DNA from: Cyclobacterium roseum
GTDB lineage: Bacteria; Bacteroidota; Bacteroidia; Cytophagales; Cyclobacteriaceae
DNA: 64,000 bases
Assembly: GCF_010119225.1 (NCBI RefSeq)
Contig: NZ_WNKF01000002.1
Coordinates: 496,001 to 560,000 of the forward strand
Reading direction: 5' to 3'
In this document: in pieces, positions 9,232 through 17,674 of the stretch
Layout of the letters: each line of letters begins with the position of its first letter
Position numbering within the stretch: the first letter of the stretch is position 1
Program-made: the position numbers and the translations under genes
The notes under the pieces: generated by a model
Database searches by the model: none
What the model was told of the DNA's origin: nothing
The model's input: the letters and a program-made list of their open reading frames with translations, nothing else

Positions 9232-10565
9232 TAGGCTCCTTTCTGTTCCAATCGCTGACTCCCATAAGTAGTCGCCAATTCTTCCAGTGCCACCACCAGG
9301 CGATCCAAATCAGAGATTCGGGTGTAAACGTGCGGGGAGACCCGGACACATTGAATGTTTTCATAACTGATGGGGGTTGTATGTATTTTATATTTTCCCA
9401 GAAGCTCTTGCTCCAGCTTACCCGGTGAAAGCCCTTCCACCGAAACCCCGGCAATCGCACAACTATAAGCAGGCAATAAGGAAGTATGAATATGCACACC
9501 AGGAATTCCCATTGCCTTTTCTGCCCAGTAATTCTTTAGGTACCGCACCCGCTCTTCTTTGCGTTTGGCACCTATGCCATTGTGAAAGTTAAGCGCCTCT
9601 CCGATTCCCTGCTCCAGTGGAAAGCTTCTTGTCCCCAGCGATTCAAACTTTCTGATATTCTCACTTTTCGGGTTACCGTTACAGAGTAAGGGCCACACTT
9701 TAGATATTTTTTCTTTGCTCACCCACATCATACCGGTACCAATCGGGGCAGACAGGTATTTGTGAAGGCTGGTTCCAAAATAGTCTGCTTCCAGATCCGG
9801 GATGTTAAAATCCAACAGGCCAAACGAATGGGCGCCATCTACAATCACTTCGAGGCCATTAGCATGCGCCATCTGGCAGATCTTTTTGACAGGCATGATC
9901 TGGCCTACCCAGTTGATGACATGTGTTACGTGAATCATTTTGGTCTTTGAGGTAATGGCGTCCCGGTAAGCGTTGACAATCCTATCATCGTCTTCAATCG
10001 GAAAATCAAAGGAAAGCTGCTTATAAACGATCCCTTCCCGCTCGGCTCGCTGTTTCCAGGCATGCATCATATTGGGATAATCCTGTTTGCATCCGATCAC
10101 TTCATCTCCCTTTTGCAGATCCAACCCGTAAATAATGGTATTTAAGGCTTCGGTTGCATTTCGATTGATGGCCAGCTCTTCCGGGTCACAGCCTCCCAAT
10201 TGCGCAAGCTTCTGCCGCAACGGCTCCCGCCCCTGATCCAATATCCGCCACATATAGTAGGAAGGTGCCTGGTTGGACATTTGGCTGTAACGCGCTACCG
10301 CGTCCACAACCAGCTGGGGACTGGGAGAAACGCCCCCATTATTGAGATTCAATACCGGAGAGGAACTGGATGGATATCCCTGCTGGATGGTGGTCCAAAA
10401 ATCCTCGTTCGCAGCCATTTTTTGGGGAGAAAGGCCCGCAAACTGCCTGTTTTTTACTGCTATATCGGCAGCATGTAGCTGCTCAAAAAGGCTATTGGAA
10501 GAAAAAGCCCCTGCCAGTACAGCCGCTTTTTTGAAAAAGCTCCTTCTGTTTGTAGTTGATTTCAT
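9231..10565 (-). CDS. Tat-exported class V aminotransferase / cysteine desulfurase-like PLP enzyme
   Basis: The N-terminus carries a twin-arginine signal (NRRSFFKKAAVLAGAF). The fold type I PLP domain follows, with the cofactor lysine K269 in FGTSLHKYLSAP and the aspartate-histidine pair in VIVDGAHSFGLLDF. It most resembles isopenicillin-N-epimerase-like or desulfurase-like class V enzymes. The reaction is not predictable. Tat export implies that it folds with PLP in the cytoplasm before moving to the periplasm. The gene ends in TAATG with the FAD oxidoreductase. A second, unrelated Tat-exported aminotransferase is at 62206. Confidence 0.88.
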   Translation of the reverse strand: MKSTTNRRSFFKKAAVLAGAFSSNSLFEQLHAADIAVKNRQFAGLSPQKMAANEDFWTTIQQGYPSSSSPVLNLNNGGVSPSPQLVVDAVARYSQMSNQAPSYYMWRILDQGREPLRQKLAQLGGCDPEELAINRNATEALNTIIYGLDLQKGDEVIGCKQDYPNMMHAWKQRAEREGIVYKQLSFDFPIEDDDRIVNAYRDAITSKTKMIHVTHVINWVGQIMPVKKICQMAHANGLEVIVDGAHSFGLLDFNIPDLEADYFGTSLHKYLSAPIGTGMMWVSKEKISKVWPLLCNGNPKSENIRKFESLGTRSFPLEQGIGEALNFHNGIGAKRKEERVRYLKNYWAEKAMGIPGVHIHTSLLPAYSCAIAGVSVEGLSPGKLEQELLGKYKIHTTPISYENIQCVRVSPHVYTRISDLDRLVVALEELATTYGSQRLEQKGA

Positions 10566-10959
10566 TGAATTAAAATTTAGTTAGTGGTCATACATTTCCG
10601 TTCAGGCATTCCCACAGGTTTTCATTTCTCCCGAGACAAATGATCCTGAAGACAGCCAAGTACGCAAAATAATCAAAATATTTTTTGTTTCATACGTACC
10701 TTTCCATAAGTGGGAGGCGGCTTCCTGAAAAAGAATTATGGAACAAGGGATTTTTTGAGGTAGAGAAGCAGCAAGCTGTAATCGGACCAATCTGGCGGGC
10801 AAAGGCGGCTATCCCTCTCTCGGTTGGTTACCAAGAGGTTCTTTAGTGAGCCATTGCAAATGGCATGTAAGGGATTACAACTATAAAGAAGAAAAGCTGT
10901 AGCGGACTCTACACCCAGTAGGGGACTCACCTAAAAAAAGATGCAAGTCATTGACAACC
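10566..10959. other. Intergenic region between aminotransferase and toxin genes
   Basis: This 394-base gap holds the promoter area of the PLP enzyme operon and one REP-like repeat (10844-10887). I see no convincing gene; short open stretches on the minus strand have no protein-like features. The region marks the left side of the toxin-antitoxin island. Confidence 0.5.
10844..10887 (+). repeat. REP-like repeat, family B, copy 1
   Basis: The block begins TAGTGAG and continues with the perfect hairpin GCCATT-GCA-AATGGC, then ATGTAAGGGATTACAACTATAAA. About 90 percent of its bases recur in the same orientation at 12006-12050, on the far side of the YoeB/YefM pair and next to a decayed RAYT transposase. 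A short GTGAG-type leader before a small hairpin is the form of sequence that RAYT transposases recognise. Confidence 0.6.
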
Positions 10960-11238
10960 TTATTTATCTCCATAATGTGACCATGCACTAAGTACATGCA
11001 CTGTTACTGTTGTTTCTTTAATTGAGTAAACTAAACGATGTTTTTTATTAATTCTTCGGGAGTATAACCCTACCATATTGTATTTCAACATTTCAGGCTG
11101 TCCAGTACCTTCTGTAGGATGTTCCATTAATTCATTCAAGAGTTTTTCCATTTTCTTCAACGTGGCTTTATCTCCTGATTTTTTATGTTTATCAATGTCT
11201 GCTAAAGCAGTTTTGGTAAACTCCAACACATAACTCAC
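10960..11238 (-). CDS. yoeB: Txe/YoeB family toxin
   Basis: The 92-residue protein is a RelE-superfamily mRNA interferase of the YoeB type, with the signature TGQPEMLKYNMVGLYSRRIN followed by KKHRLVYSI and the C-terminal HYGDK. These toxins cut mRNA in the ribosomal A site. The catalytic glutamate, arginine and C-terminal histidine of the family can all be placed. It starts at a GTG that overlaps the antitoxin stop (GTGA), which gives coupled, lower translation of the toxin. It is the second gene of a two-gene operon. Confidence 0.92.
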   Translation of the reverse strand: MSYVLEFTKTALADIDKHKKSGDKATLKKMEKLLNELMEHPTEGTGQPEMLKYNMVGLYSRRINKKHRLVYSIKETTVTVHVLSAWSHYGDK

Positions 11239-11486
11239 AAGCCCAATAAATCGCTGATTTCCTTAGGACTGGATACTTTTTTGACATCCCCGTTTTGAAC
11301 CTCTTGTATGCTCTGCTTAATCTTTTCGACCATTTCCGCATTAAAATACAAATCGTCTTCAGTAACAGGAGTTAGCGCATAAGCCTTATCCTTACCTCGT
11401 TGCACAATGATATGCTCTCCCTTATCTACTCGTTCAAAGTATTCTTTCTGATTCTGTCTAAATTCTCTACTGCTTATAACTAACAT
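11235..11486 (-). CDS. yefM: Phd/YefM family antitoxin
   Basis: The 83-residue protein begins MLVISSREFRQNQKEYFERV, the DNA-binding N-terminus of Phd/YefM antitoxins, followed by the GEHIIVQRGKDKAYALTP strand region and a variable acidic C-terminus that would wrap the toxin. The ATG at 11486 is chosen over a longer reading because it opens directly at the family N-terminus and leaves the palindromic operator (11508-11524) outside the gene. It neutralises YoeB and represses the operon. Confidence 0.92.
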   Translation of the reverse strand: MLVISSREFRQNQKEYFERVDKGEHIIVQRGKDKAYALTPVTEDDLYFNAEMVEKIKQSIQEVQNGDVKKVSSPKEISDLLGL

Positions 11487-11507
11487 AATGATACGTTTAA
11501 ATTTATG

Positions 11508-11524
11508 TGTACCAAATTGGTGCA
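11508..11524. promoter_or_regulatory. Candidate YefM operator palindrome
   Basis: The sequence TGTACCAA-A-TTGGTGCA is an inverted repeat with 7 of 8 bases matching around a single central base, 22 bases before the antitoxin ATG. Phd/YefM antitoxins bind palindromes of TGTACA type over their own promoters, so this is the likely autoregulatory site. Confidence 0.5.
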
Positions 11525-11859
11525 AAATACTATTATTAACGGTAACATTCATTTCTAAGTTCATCAGTCAACTGATTTTTTAACCCAACGGATGGTATTT
11601 CAGCATCTACTTTTTCAGCTCTTTCAACTGTGCCTGTTTGTATTTCTCAGTTGTCGAGGGGTTTTTATACCTGGACTACCCACAAGTCGTTGCCCGCCTT
11701 CAGAATGTTGGCGATTACATTTTGCAGGATCGTCAAGGCATTTACCTTTCTCGGGGCGTAGATACCATAGTACCAGCTGATGTGCTTGGTGATGTCTTCG
11801 GCCGTCTTGGGTTTTTCCCGCTGTCCGGTAATAAAAGCGTTAGTCTGGTTTTTCCACAA

Positions 11860-11995
11860 TTCCTGCCCTTACCGGATTCTCATGAATGCAAACCATGCTA
11901 CTTTCGATCCTTTCAGTTCGATAAAGTTCAATGGCATGGTTTTCATGTGTACTTTTTCAAATCTCAGCCAGAGCCTGTTCAAAATTGTAGACATT
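11860..11995 (-). pseudogene. Decayed REP-associated tyrosine transposase (RAYT, Y1_Tnp) C-terminal fragment
   Basis: Reading the minus strand gives HENHAIELYRTERIESS followed by MVCIHENPVRAGIVEKPD and a stop. This matches the C-terminal block of Y1-type RAYT transposases, where IHxNPVRAGIV is highly conserved. The catalytic HUH and tyrosine parts are absent and an upstream stop interrupts the frame, so it is a dead remnant. A 64-codon open stretch follows on the same strand (11665-11859) and may be debris from the same or another gene; I do not recognise it. Two REP-like repeats flank the area. Confidence 0.6.
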
Positions 11996-12005
11996 TGTTT
12001 ACCAT

Positions 12006-12050
12006 TAGTGAGCCATTGCAAAAGGCATGTAATGGATTACGACTTTATAA
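12006..12050 (+). repeat. REP-like repeat, family B, copy 2
   Basis: This copy reads TAGTGAGCCATTGCAAAAGG and continues CATGTAATGGATTACGACTTTATAA. It differs from copy 1 at a few positions, one of which breaks the hairpin arm. It adjoins the RAYT remnant directly. Confidence 0.6.
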
Positions 12051-12241
12051 AACGCTCGAAATAATAGGGTGTAGAGGAGCACTGTCCGTTATGCTTAGAT
12101 CCGCATTGCAGCCCATCAGGATCAGGGCCATAACCAACCTTGCCCTTCCAAATCAAATAATTGACACGAGCCCTATTCAAAAAATAATTTGTATTCATCT
12201 TTATTTTATGGGAATTTTGCATCTAATCTAATACGACAGGA

Positions 12242-13192
12242 ATGAGAGACATAAAATTGGTAGAAGTACGATCCGAACTGGCAGCCGGGACAAGGGGAGC
12301 AAGCATGGGGATAGATGCGCTGAAAGTAGCCAGCCTGGTCAAGCCTTCCGATTTTTTTAGCCGATTTGATCCCATCCATGTAGAAGATGCGAACGATTAC
12401 CTTTGGAGAGGAAACCAACACCCTTTTGCCAACTACATTGACGGCGTATATGAGGTACTTCAGAATGTGTACACCACTGTAAAATCGCTTCGCAGCGCTA
12501 GAAAATTTCCCATCATCCTTGCCGGAGACCACTCCACCGCCGCAGGGACCATCATGGGAATCAAGGCCGCCCACCCGGAAAAAAGACTGGGGGTGATTTG
12601 GATTGATGCCCATGCCGACTTGCACACGCCCTTCACCACGCCCTCCGGAAACATGCACGGCATGCCCCTGGCCATGTGCCTGGGGATTGATAACCTGGAT
12701 CAGAAAATAAACGAGCCCTTGCCAGGGACCATCGCATATTGGGAAAAGATAAAAAAAATAGGTGGACCCAGTCCTAAAATCCGTCCGGAAGACCTTGTTT
12801 TTATCGGGGTACGGGACACGGAAGAAGCCGAAAATTATTTGATCAGCCATCACAAAATTCCCTCCATCTCCATTAGTGATTTACGAATCGCTGGCATCCC
12901 TAAAACAGCCGAGAAAGCACTTGCTTCATTAAAAGACTGCGAACAAATTTACATTTCTTTCGATGTGGACAGCCTGGACACCTCGCTGTCAAAAGGCACC
13001 GGAACGCCTGTTCCCGATGGCTTAACCCTGGAAGAAGCCATCCAGTTAAACGAAGCCCTTATCAAAGATAAACGGGTTTGCGCCTGGGAGATTGTGGAGG
13101 TAAATCCTACCCTTGACACTGAAAATGCCATGGCTAAAAATGCGTTTGATGTGCTGGAATCCACTACCCACTCTCTGGTTTCTCATTTTTAG
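12242..13192 (+). CDS. rocF: Arginase
   Basis: The 316-residue protein has all ureohydrolase metal ligands: H97 in AGDHSTAAG, D122/H124/D126 in WIDAHADLHTP, and D241/D243 in SFDVDSLD. The segment TTPSGNMHGMPLA is the arginase form of the substrate loop, favouring arginase over agmatinase or formimidoylglutamase. It hydrolyses L-arginine to ornithine and urea with two manganese ions in the cytoplasm. No urease or ornithine aminotransferase gene is adjacent. The gene is convergent with the NUDIX gene, 15 bases away. Confidence 0.9.
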   Translation: MRDIKLVEVRSELAAGTRGASMGIDALKVASLVKPSDFFSRFDPIHVEDANDYLWRGNQHPFANYIDGVYEVLQNVYTTVKSLRSARKFPIILAGDHSTAAGTIMGIKAAHPEKRLGVIWIDAHADLHTPFTTPSGNMHGMPLAMCLGIDNLDQKINEPLPGTIAYWEKIKKIGGPSPKIRPEDLVFIGVRDTEEAENYLISHHKIPSISISDLRIAGIPKTAEKALASLKDCEQIYISFDVDSLDTSLSKGTGTPVPDGLTLEEAIQLNEALIKDKRVCAWEIVEVNPTLDTENAMAKNAFDVLESTTHSLVSHF

Positions 13193-13207
13193 TTCACCCG
13201 ATGCGAT

Positions 13208-13630
13208 TTACCGCAAGGGTTGCCGTTCATAAAGGGATGCAAAGGCAATCACATTGGGATACATTTTTTCTGCTGCCAGTACCTGCCGGGCGGTAAAAAA
13301 ACGGATCGCCACGCATTCCGGGGAAGGAACGAAATCCAGGTGAGCCAATTTGGTTTCGTACAACACATTGGCAATAAAAACCTCCTTATGGTTCTTGACG
13401 GTGAAAAAATAGGCGGGTTTGTCAGCGACAAAGGTAGTTTTCAGCTTCATCTCTTCCCATATTTCCCGATCTATTCCTTGCCGGGGACGCTCTCCAAAAT
13501 CCAGGCCGCCACCAGGCAATTCCCACCAGCCATTGTCCTCCTGCACCAGCAGAAACCGATGGGAATCATCCAGCACCAGGGCCTTCACGCTCACCCGGTA
13601 AAAATTCTCCGGAACGGTTGGTATCTCCAC
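13208..13630 (-). CDS. NUDIX hydrolase
   Basis: The 140-residue protein carries the Nudix box GGGLDFGERPRQGIDREIWEE (G-x5-E-x7-REUxEE form), with methionine where glycine is usual near the end of the box. The enzyme would hydrolyse a nucleoside diphosphate linked to another group; the substrate is not evident. It starts 7 bases after the nitrilase-family gene, so the two are an operon. Confidence 0.9.
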   Translation of the reverse strand: MEIPTVPENFYRVSVKALVLDDSHRFLLVQEDNGWWELPGGGLDFGERPRQGIDREIWEEMKLKTTFVADKPAYFFTVKNHKEVFIANVLYETKLAHLDFVPSPECVAIRFFTARQVLAAEKMYPNVIAFASLYERQPLR

Positions 13631-13637
13631 GCTGCCT

Positions 13638-14603
13638 CTAATTTTTTTCTTGGTTAAGCCAGGCTACTTTTTGGCTGGGGGTATGCTCCTGACCGAGTAT
13701 GTCCCGGTAAAGATCCGGTCTTCTGGCATTTTTGTACCGAAACCCACCTGCCTGCTGTAGCTTTTCGGCATGAATGCTGGCCAGGCAGAAGTCATCATCC
13801 AGCTTTCGGCATTCGGCAATGACATCCCCGAAAGGGTCCAGGATCATGGAACAGCCGTTTTTCAACTGGTCATCATCCATCCCTATCGGGTTGGAAAATA
13901 CCGCATAAATGGCATTATCATAGGCCCTGGCGGGCAGCCATTTCATCAACCATTGACGCCCCTTCATACCGTCAAATTCTAACCTAAGTGAGGTAGGATC
14001 GTTGTGGCGATTATCCCACAAAGCAGGATCTACAAATCCTGCCCCCGGTCGGGAGGAAGGCGTACACATGGTGACATGAGGCATGAAAATCACCTCTGCC
14101 CCCAACAGACTGGTCGCCCGAACATTTTCCAAGATGTTATTGTCGTAACATATCAATATCCCACATTTCCATCCGTGTAAATCAAACACACAATACGCAG
14201 ACCCGGGAGTAAGGTGAGGATTGATAAAGGGATGAAGCTTATGGTGTTTGGCCTGGAGTCCGTCCGCATCCACGCAGACATAGCATTTAAAGATGCGATC
14301 CTCCGCATCTTTTTCGAACAGGCCCGCCAAAATGGTGATCCCATATTTCGCAGCGATTTTTCTGAGCTTTTCCGTGCTCGGACCCTCCGGGACAAACTCA
14401 GCCAGCCCAAGCAATTGTTCTTTGTTTAATTTCCGGGCAAAGGTATATCCCGTAATGGAACATTCATGAAAAGCAACCACCTGAGCGCCGGCTGCTGCTG
14501 CCTTTTCACATAACGATTCGATGGTATCCAGGTTTTTGGTTTTATCACCACTCGCATGTTCGAATTGAACCGATGCTATTTTTAAATCTTGTTTTTTGTC
14601 CAT
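13638..14603 (-). CDS. Carbon-nitrogen hydrolase (nitrilase superfamily)
   Basis: The 321-residue protein has the Glu-Lys-Cys triad of the superfamily: E47 (AFHECSITGY), K122 (KHHKLHPF) and C152 (GILICYDNN). Family members hydrolyse amides, carbamoyl groups or nitriles through a thioester. The overall form is closest to the N-carbamoyl-putrescine or beta-ureidopropionase-like amidases, but the substrate is uncertain. It has no signal peptide and acts in the cytoplasm. It is followed at 7 bases by a NUDIX gene and preceded at 53 bases by the GH18 gene. Confidence 0.88.
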   Translation of the reverse strand: MDKKQDLKIASVQFEHASGDKTKNLDTIESLCEKAAAAGAQVVAFHECSITGYTFARKLNKEQLLGLAEFVPEGPSTEKLRKIAAKYGITILAGLFEKDAEDRIFKCYVCVDADGLQAKHHKLHPFINPHLTPGSAYCVFDLHGWKCGILICYDNNILENVRATSLLGAEVIFMPHVTMCTPSSRPGAGFVDPALWDNRHNDPTSLRLEFDGMKGRQWLMKWLPARAYDNAIYAVFSNPIGMDDDQLKNGCSMILDPFGDVIAECRKLDDDFCLASIHAEKLQQAGGFRYKNARRPDLYRDILGQEHTPSQKVAWLNQEKN

Positions 14604-14656
14604 GTAAGTACTATAAAGTTTCCAATAGTCAGATACCTCTTTCGGGTTATCATTCC

Positions 14657-15616
14657 TTATTCCATCCCTCTTTTAACGGCCTCCAATAAGGATTGGCCTC
14701 CTTTGCTATCTGCCAAAATATGCCAAATCATAACGCCTCCCAGGCCCTGTTCTTTTGCCAATTCGGTTTTACGCTGAATGAGAGCTGGCGAATTGTAGTA
14801 CAGGACGCCTCCCTCCGGAAAGGATAGACTGTCCTGCAGATAAGCAGAAGGGTATCTTTCGAGAATTTGCCAGTATCGCAGGCTGCCCGGAGCTCCGGGA
14901 CCAAAGCCATACCCGTAAAATGGGAGGCCCAAAAGAATTTTTTCCGCTGGCAGACCTCTTTGATCCCTGTAATAGTGAATATCAGAAACAGCCATTTCAA
15001 AGGGCGCATGCTGACCGGGCTTTTCCAGGTTCCATGGCCCGGTATCGTCATAGGACATCAGGTTGATCCAATCGTATAAGGCCAATACCTCATCTGAAAT
15101 GGAGTCACCGTTCCAACTCGCCAGTGCTGCGGTCATCAGGTTTCCGGAGCGTTTAAGTCTACGCGACAATTCGATAACAAAAGGAGCATAATGTTCGTTT
15201 ATTAGCGAATTTTCCAGATCCACATCTACCCCATCAAATCCATAACGATCGACCAGGGATACTATCTGCTCTGCCCAGTGATCCCGCTGCTCCGGTTTCA
15301 TTAACTCCGCCAAATACTCTGGAGGGTTCCCCCCGCCGATTGACATAAAAACCCGCGCTCCATTATCATGAGCCAACTTCACAGCCTCCCGGTAGGCTTC
15401 ATTAGAACCAAAACTTCCCTGGCGATCGGGCTGGATAAATGCCAGATTGATATCGGTATACACTGACCAATCGATGCCTTCCAGTCCCGATTCCCAATCA
15501 TCCTGGCTGAAGAGATACCCCAAAACCCGAAACTTCGGTTCAGGATCCTTCTCCAGCCCCTCCCCGGCAGCGCATGCGAACGACAATAGTGAAAATAGAA
15601 AACAAAAACGAATCAT
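14657..15616 (-). CDS. GH18 glycoside hydrolase lipoprotein (chitinase-like)
   Basis: The catalytic motif DGVDVDLE (residues 128-135) matches DxxDxDxE exactly, with E135 as the acid. The beta-3 SIGGG motif (92-96) is also present, so this is a functional-looking GH18 enzyme acting on beta-1,4-linked N-acetylglucosamine. The ATG at 15616 is chosen because it gives a short lipoprotein signal (LLSFAC) and sits just after the GH43 stop; an in-frame ATG at 15646 would overlap that gene. Length about 319 residues is a single catalytic domain with no binding module. It follows GH43 in the same operon. Confidence 0.88.
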   Translation of the reverse strand: MIRFCFLFSLLSFACAAGEGLEKDPEPKFRVLGYLFSQDDWESGLEGIDWSVYTDINLAFIQPDRQGSFGSNEAYREAVKLAHDNGARVFMSIGGGNPPEYLAELMKPEQRDHWAEQIVSLVDRYGFDGVDVDLENSLINEHYAPFVIELSRRLKRSGNLMTAALASWNGDSISDEVLALYDWINLMSYDDTGPWNLEKPGQHAPFEMAVSDIHYYRDQRGLPAEKILLGLPFYGYGFGPGAPGSLRYWQILERYPSAYLQDSLSFPEGGVLYYNSPALIQRKTELAKEQGLGGVMIWHILADSKGGQSLLEAVKRGME

Positions 15617-15618
15617 TC

Positions 15619-16623
15619 CTAGATCGGGTTTTTGGGGGTTATCCATTTTTCTTCTACTCCCTGGAAGGTCAGGGTGACGGGCAGGATTTCACCATTCGAA
15701 CCAAACTCCATTTTGTCGATGCAGGTAACCCGATGATTTGCGTCCGTCTCAGCTAGTGGTCTCCGGTGATAGACGATGTAATATTCCTCCTCCCCCGGTA
15801 TTTTGAGAACAGAATGGTGCCCTGCTCCCCTTCCAACCGTTTCATCCTGCTCCAGGATCACCCCTTTTTTTTCAAAGGGTCCGAACGGACTGTCTGAAAT
15901 TGCGTAGGCCACCCGGTAATCCGGACCGGTCCAACCTCCCTCCGACCACATGAAATAATACTTGCCGTCTCTGATAAACATAAATGGCCCCTCCACATAT
16001 CCTTCCGGGGTGACCTCTTTATAAAATTCCCCATCCTCAAACGGAAGCAATCCAGTAAAATCATCATTCAACCGGACCATATTACAGCGTCCCCAGCCCC
16101 CATAATACATGTAATAAGTACCGTCCGTATCCTGAAAAATATATTGGTCAATGGGTTGGGCCTCGTTGACAATTTCATTAATAAGGGGTTTGCCGAGCAA
16201 ATCCCGAAAGGGGCCCTCAGGCTGATTCGCTACCCCCACGCCGATCCCCCCGACCTCACCTTCGTGCACATCGTTAGCTGCAAAGAAAAGATAATACTGA
16301 TCGTCTTTGCTAATCACCCCTGGTGCCCACATCGCTCTGCGAGCCCAGGTTACCGCAGCCGTATCTATGATCCGCTCGTGTTTGGTCCAGTTTACCAGAT
16401 CCGGGGAAGAAAAGGCATCCATAAAAACCTGCCGGTCAAAATCGTCCGAATACGTCGGGTAAATCCAATACCTGTCACCATAAACAATCACTTCCGGATC
16501 GGCATACCAGCCCTCTAGGACGGGGTTTCCGGCGTAAACGGTCTTTTCAGAATTCGAGCTGGAACAGGAAAGAAGACCCAAAAAACAAAAAAAAGTACAA
16601 AAACCCGGAATAACGTTTCTCAT
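15619..16623 (-). CDS. GH43 family glycoside hydrolase lipoprotein
   Basis: A lipobox (FLGLLSC, C20) anchors the protein in a membrane. The five-bladed propeller of clan GH-F follows, with candidate catalytic residues D42 (WYADPEV), D159 (AQPIDQY) and E211 (GYVEGPFMF). GH43 enzymes cleave arabinofuranosides, xylosides or galactans. The subfamily cannot be set by eye. It is co-directional and contiguous with GH18, so the pair may work on one exported polymer. No SusC/SusD genes are next to them. Confidence 0.87.
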   Translation of the reverse strand: MRNVIPGFCTFFCFLGLLSCSSSNSEKTVYAGNPVLEGWYADPEVIVYGDRYWIYPTYSDDFDRQVFMDAFSSPDLVNWTKHERIIDTAAVTWARRAMWAPGVISKDDQYYLFFAANDVHEGEVGGIGVGVANQPEGPFRDLLGKPLINEIVNEAQPIDQYIFQDTDGTYYMYYGGWGRCNMVRLNDDFTGLLPFEDGEFYKEVTPEGYVEGPFMFIRDGKYYFMWSEGGWTGPDYRVAYAISDSPFGPFEKKGVILEQDETVGRGAGHHSVLKIPGEEEYYIVYHRRPLAETDANHRVTCIDKMEFGSNGEILPVTLTFQGVEEKWITPKNPI

Positions 16624-16773
16624 TATTTCATTCTTATTAGGGTTGGCTTATGGCTTTGGTTTACTAAAATAAAAGGGGTGAATGGTAATCTCCCAGCTAA
16701 CTAGCAGATGAATTTACCAGGAAAAAACCACTTGCACAACAGAACCAGTACTTTAAATACGTTTAGAGAACCC

Positions 16774-17574
16774 TTACCAGGTAAAGGTGCCCAACACAGG
16801 TAAGTGATCGGAGGCATAGGTTTCGGATATCACCTGATGTCCGGTGACTGCCAGACTACCGACCGGTCTGTAAAAGATAAAATCGATGGTCTTTTCCGGA
16901 TTGATGACTGGAATCGTCGGCGGGCAATTTTCTTCGCAACTCCTTTTGAAAAATGCATCCAACGTATTGATGGCCTCAGATCCCGGAACGGCATTAAAAT
17001 CGCCAGCCAAAATAACCGGCAAGCTGGTCTTCTCAAAATGACGGGTGATATCTGCGGCCTGCCGGGCGGTGTTGCTTGCACTGCTAAAGTCCAGATGGGT
17101 AGCGGCAAACAGGATCACCTTTCCTTCGGGAAGCCTCACCTGAACAGACAACAGGGTCCGGGGCTCCGTACCCTCCTCCGAAGACAGCGCAATCTTTTCA
17201 GATGATGCTATCGGGTATCGGGAAAGAATGGCATTCCCGTATTCGCCTCCCTGGTGGGTAATGGATTTCGAAAAATAATAATTCATGCCTGTTAATTGGG
17301 CTAAAACAGCGGCTTGGTGAATCTCTTTTCCGGAACGTTGGGTATGAACATCCACTTCCTGCAAAGCCACCAAATCCGCATTACTTTCACGAATCACGCG
17401 AGCTATGGCGGGCAAATCGATGGAATCCGGAATGGAGGGGGGATTGGCATGGTGAATATTATAGGCCAATACACGAAGTTGAGCCTGCTCCTGACCATAC
17501 ACCTGGCTCGGGAAAAATCCAAAAATGGATAGCGCGATCAGTAAAAAAGAGTTGAAAGGGGAACAAATTTTCAT
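16774..17574 (-). CDS. Secreted endonuclease/exonuclease/phosphatase family protein
   Basis: A signal peptide (cleavage near VYGQ) precedes an EEP-fold metal-dependent hydrolase. The motifs are RVLAYNIHH, ADLVALQEVD (E73), AGDFNAVPGS and the C-terminal SDHLPVLGTF with the catalytic histidine. Members hydrolyse phosphodiesters in DNA, phosphoinositides or sphingomyelin, so the substrate here is open. It lies 150 bases upstream of GH43 in the same direction and could share its transcript. Confidence 0.88.
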   Translation of the reverse strand: MKICSPFNSFLLIALSIFGFFPSQVYGQEQAQLRVLAYNIHHANPPSIPDSIDLPAIARVIRESNADLVALQEVDVHTQRSGKEIHQAAVLAQLTGMNYYFSKSITHQGGEYGNAILSRYPIASSEKIALSSEEGTEPRTLLSVQVRLPEGKVILFAATHLDFSSASNTARQAADITRHFEKTSLPVILAGDFNAVPGSEAINTLDAFFKRSCEENCPPTIPVINPEKTIDFIFYRPVGSLAVTGHQVISETYASDHLPVLGTFTW

Positions 17575-17674
17575 CTTGCAGGGTATTTGTTTAAAATCGT
17601 TTTTTCAAAGATATAAATTTCAATTTATTTTAGTTGCCTGATTGATGCGCTTAAAACGATAACTATCTGTAATC

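Larger units (their letters stand above)
11525..12241. other. Non-coding island with transposase debris upstream of yefM and arginase
   Basis: This stretch holds the RAYT remnant and a REP-like repeat. Open stretches in both directions overlap the remnant and have no recognisable family, so I do not call them genes. The last 60 bases before 12242 presumably carry the arginase promoter: a TTTG and a near-consensus GAATTTTG lie about 21 bases apart. Confidence 0.45.

Noticed and set aside
11638-12231. 197-codon open frame on the plus strand
   Set aside because: It runs antisense through the RAYT remnant and a REP-like repeat and has no protein-like features.
12206-12853. 215-codon open frame opposite arginase
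   Set aside because: It is a mirror of the arginase gene codon pattern, with no family resemblance.
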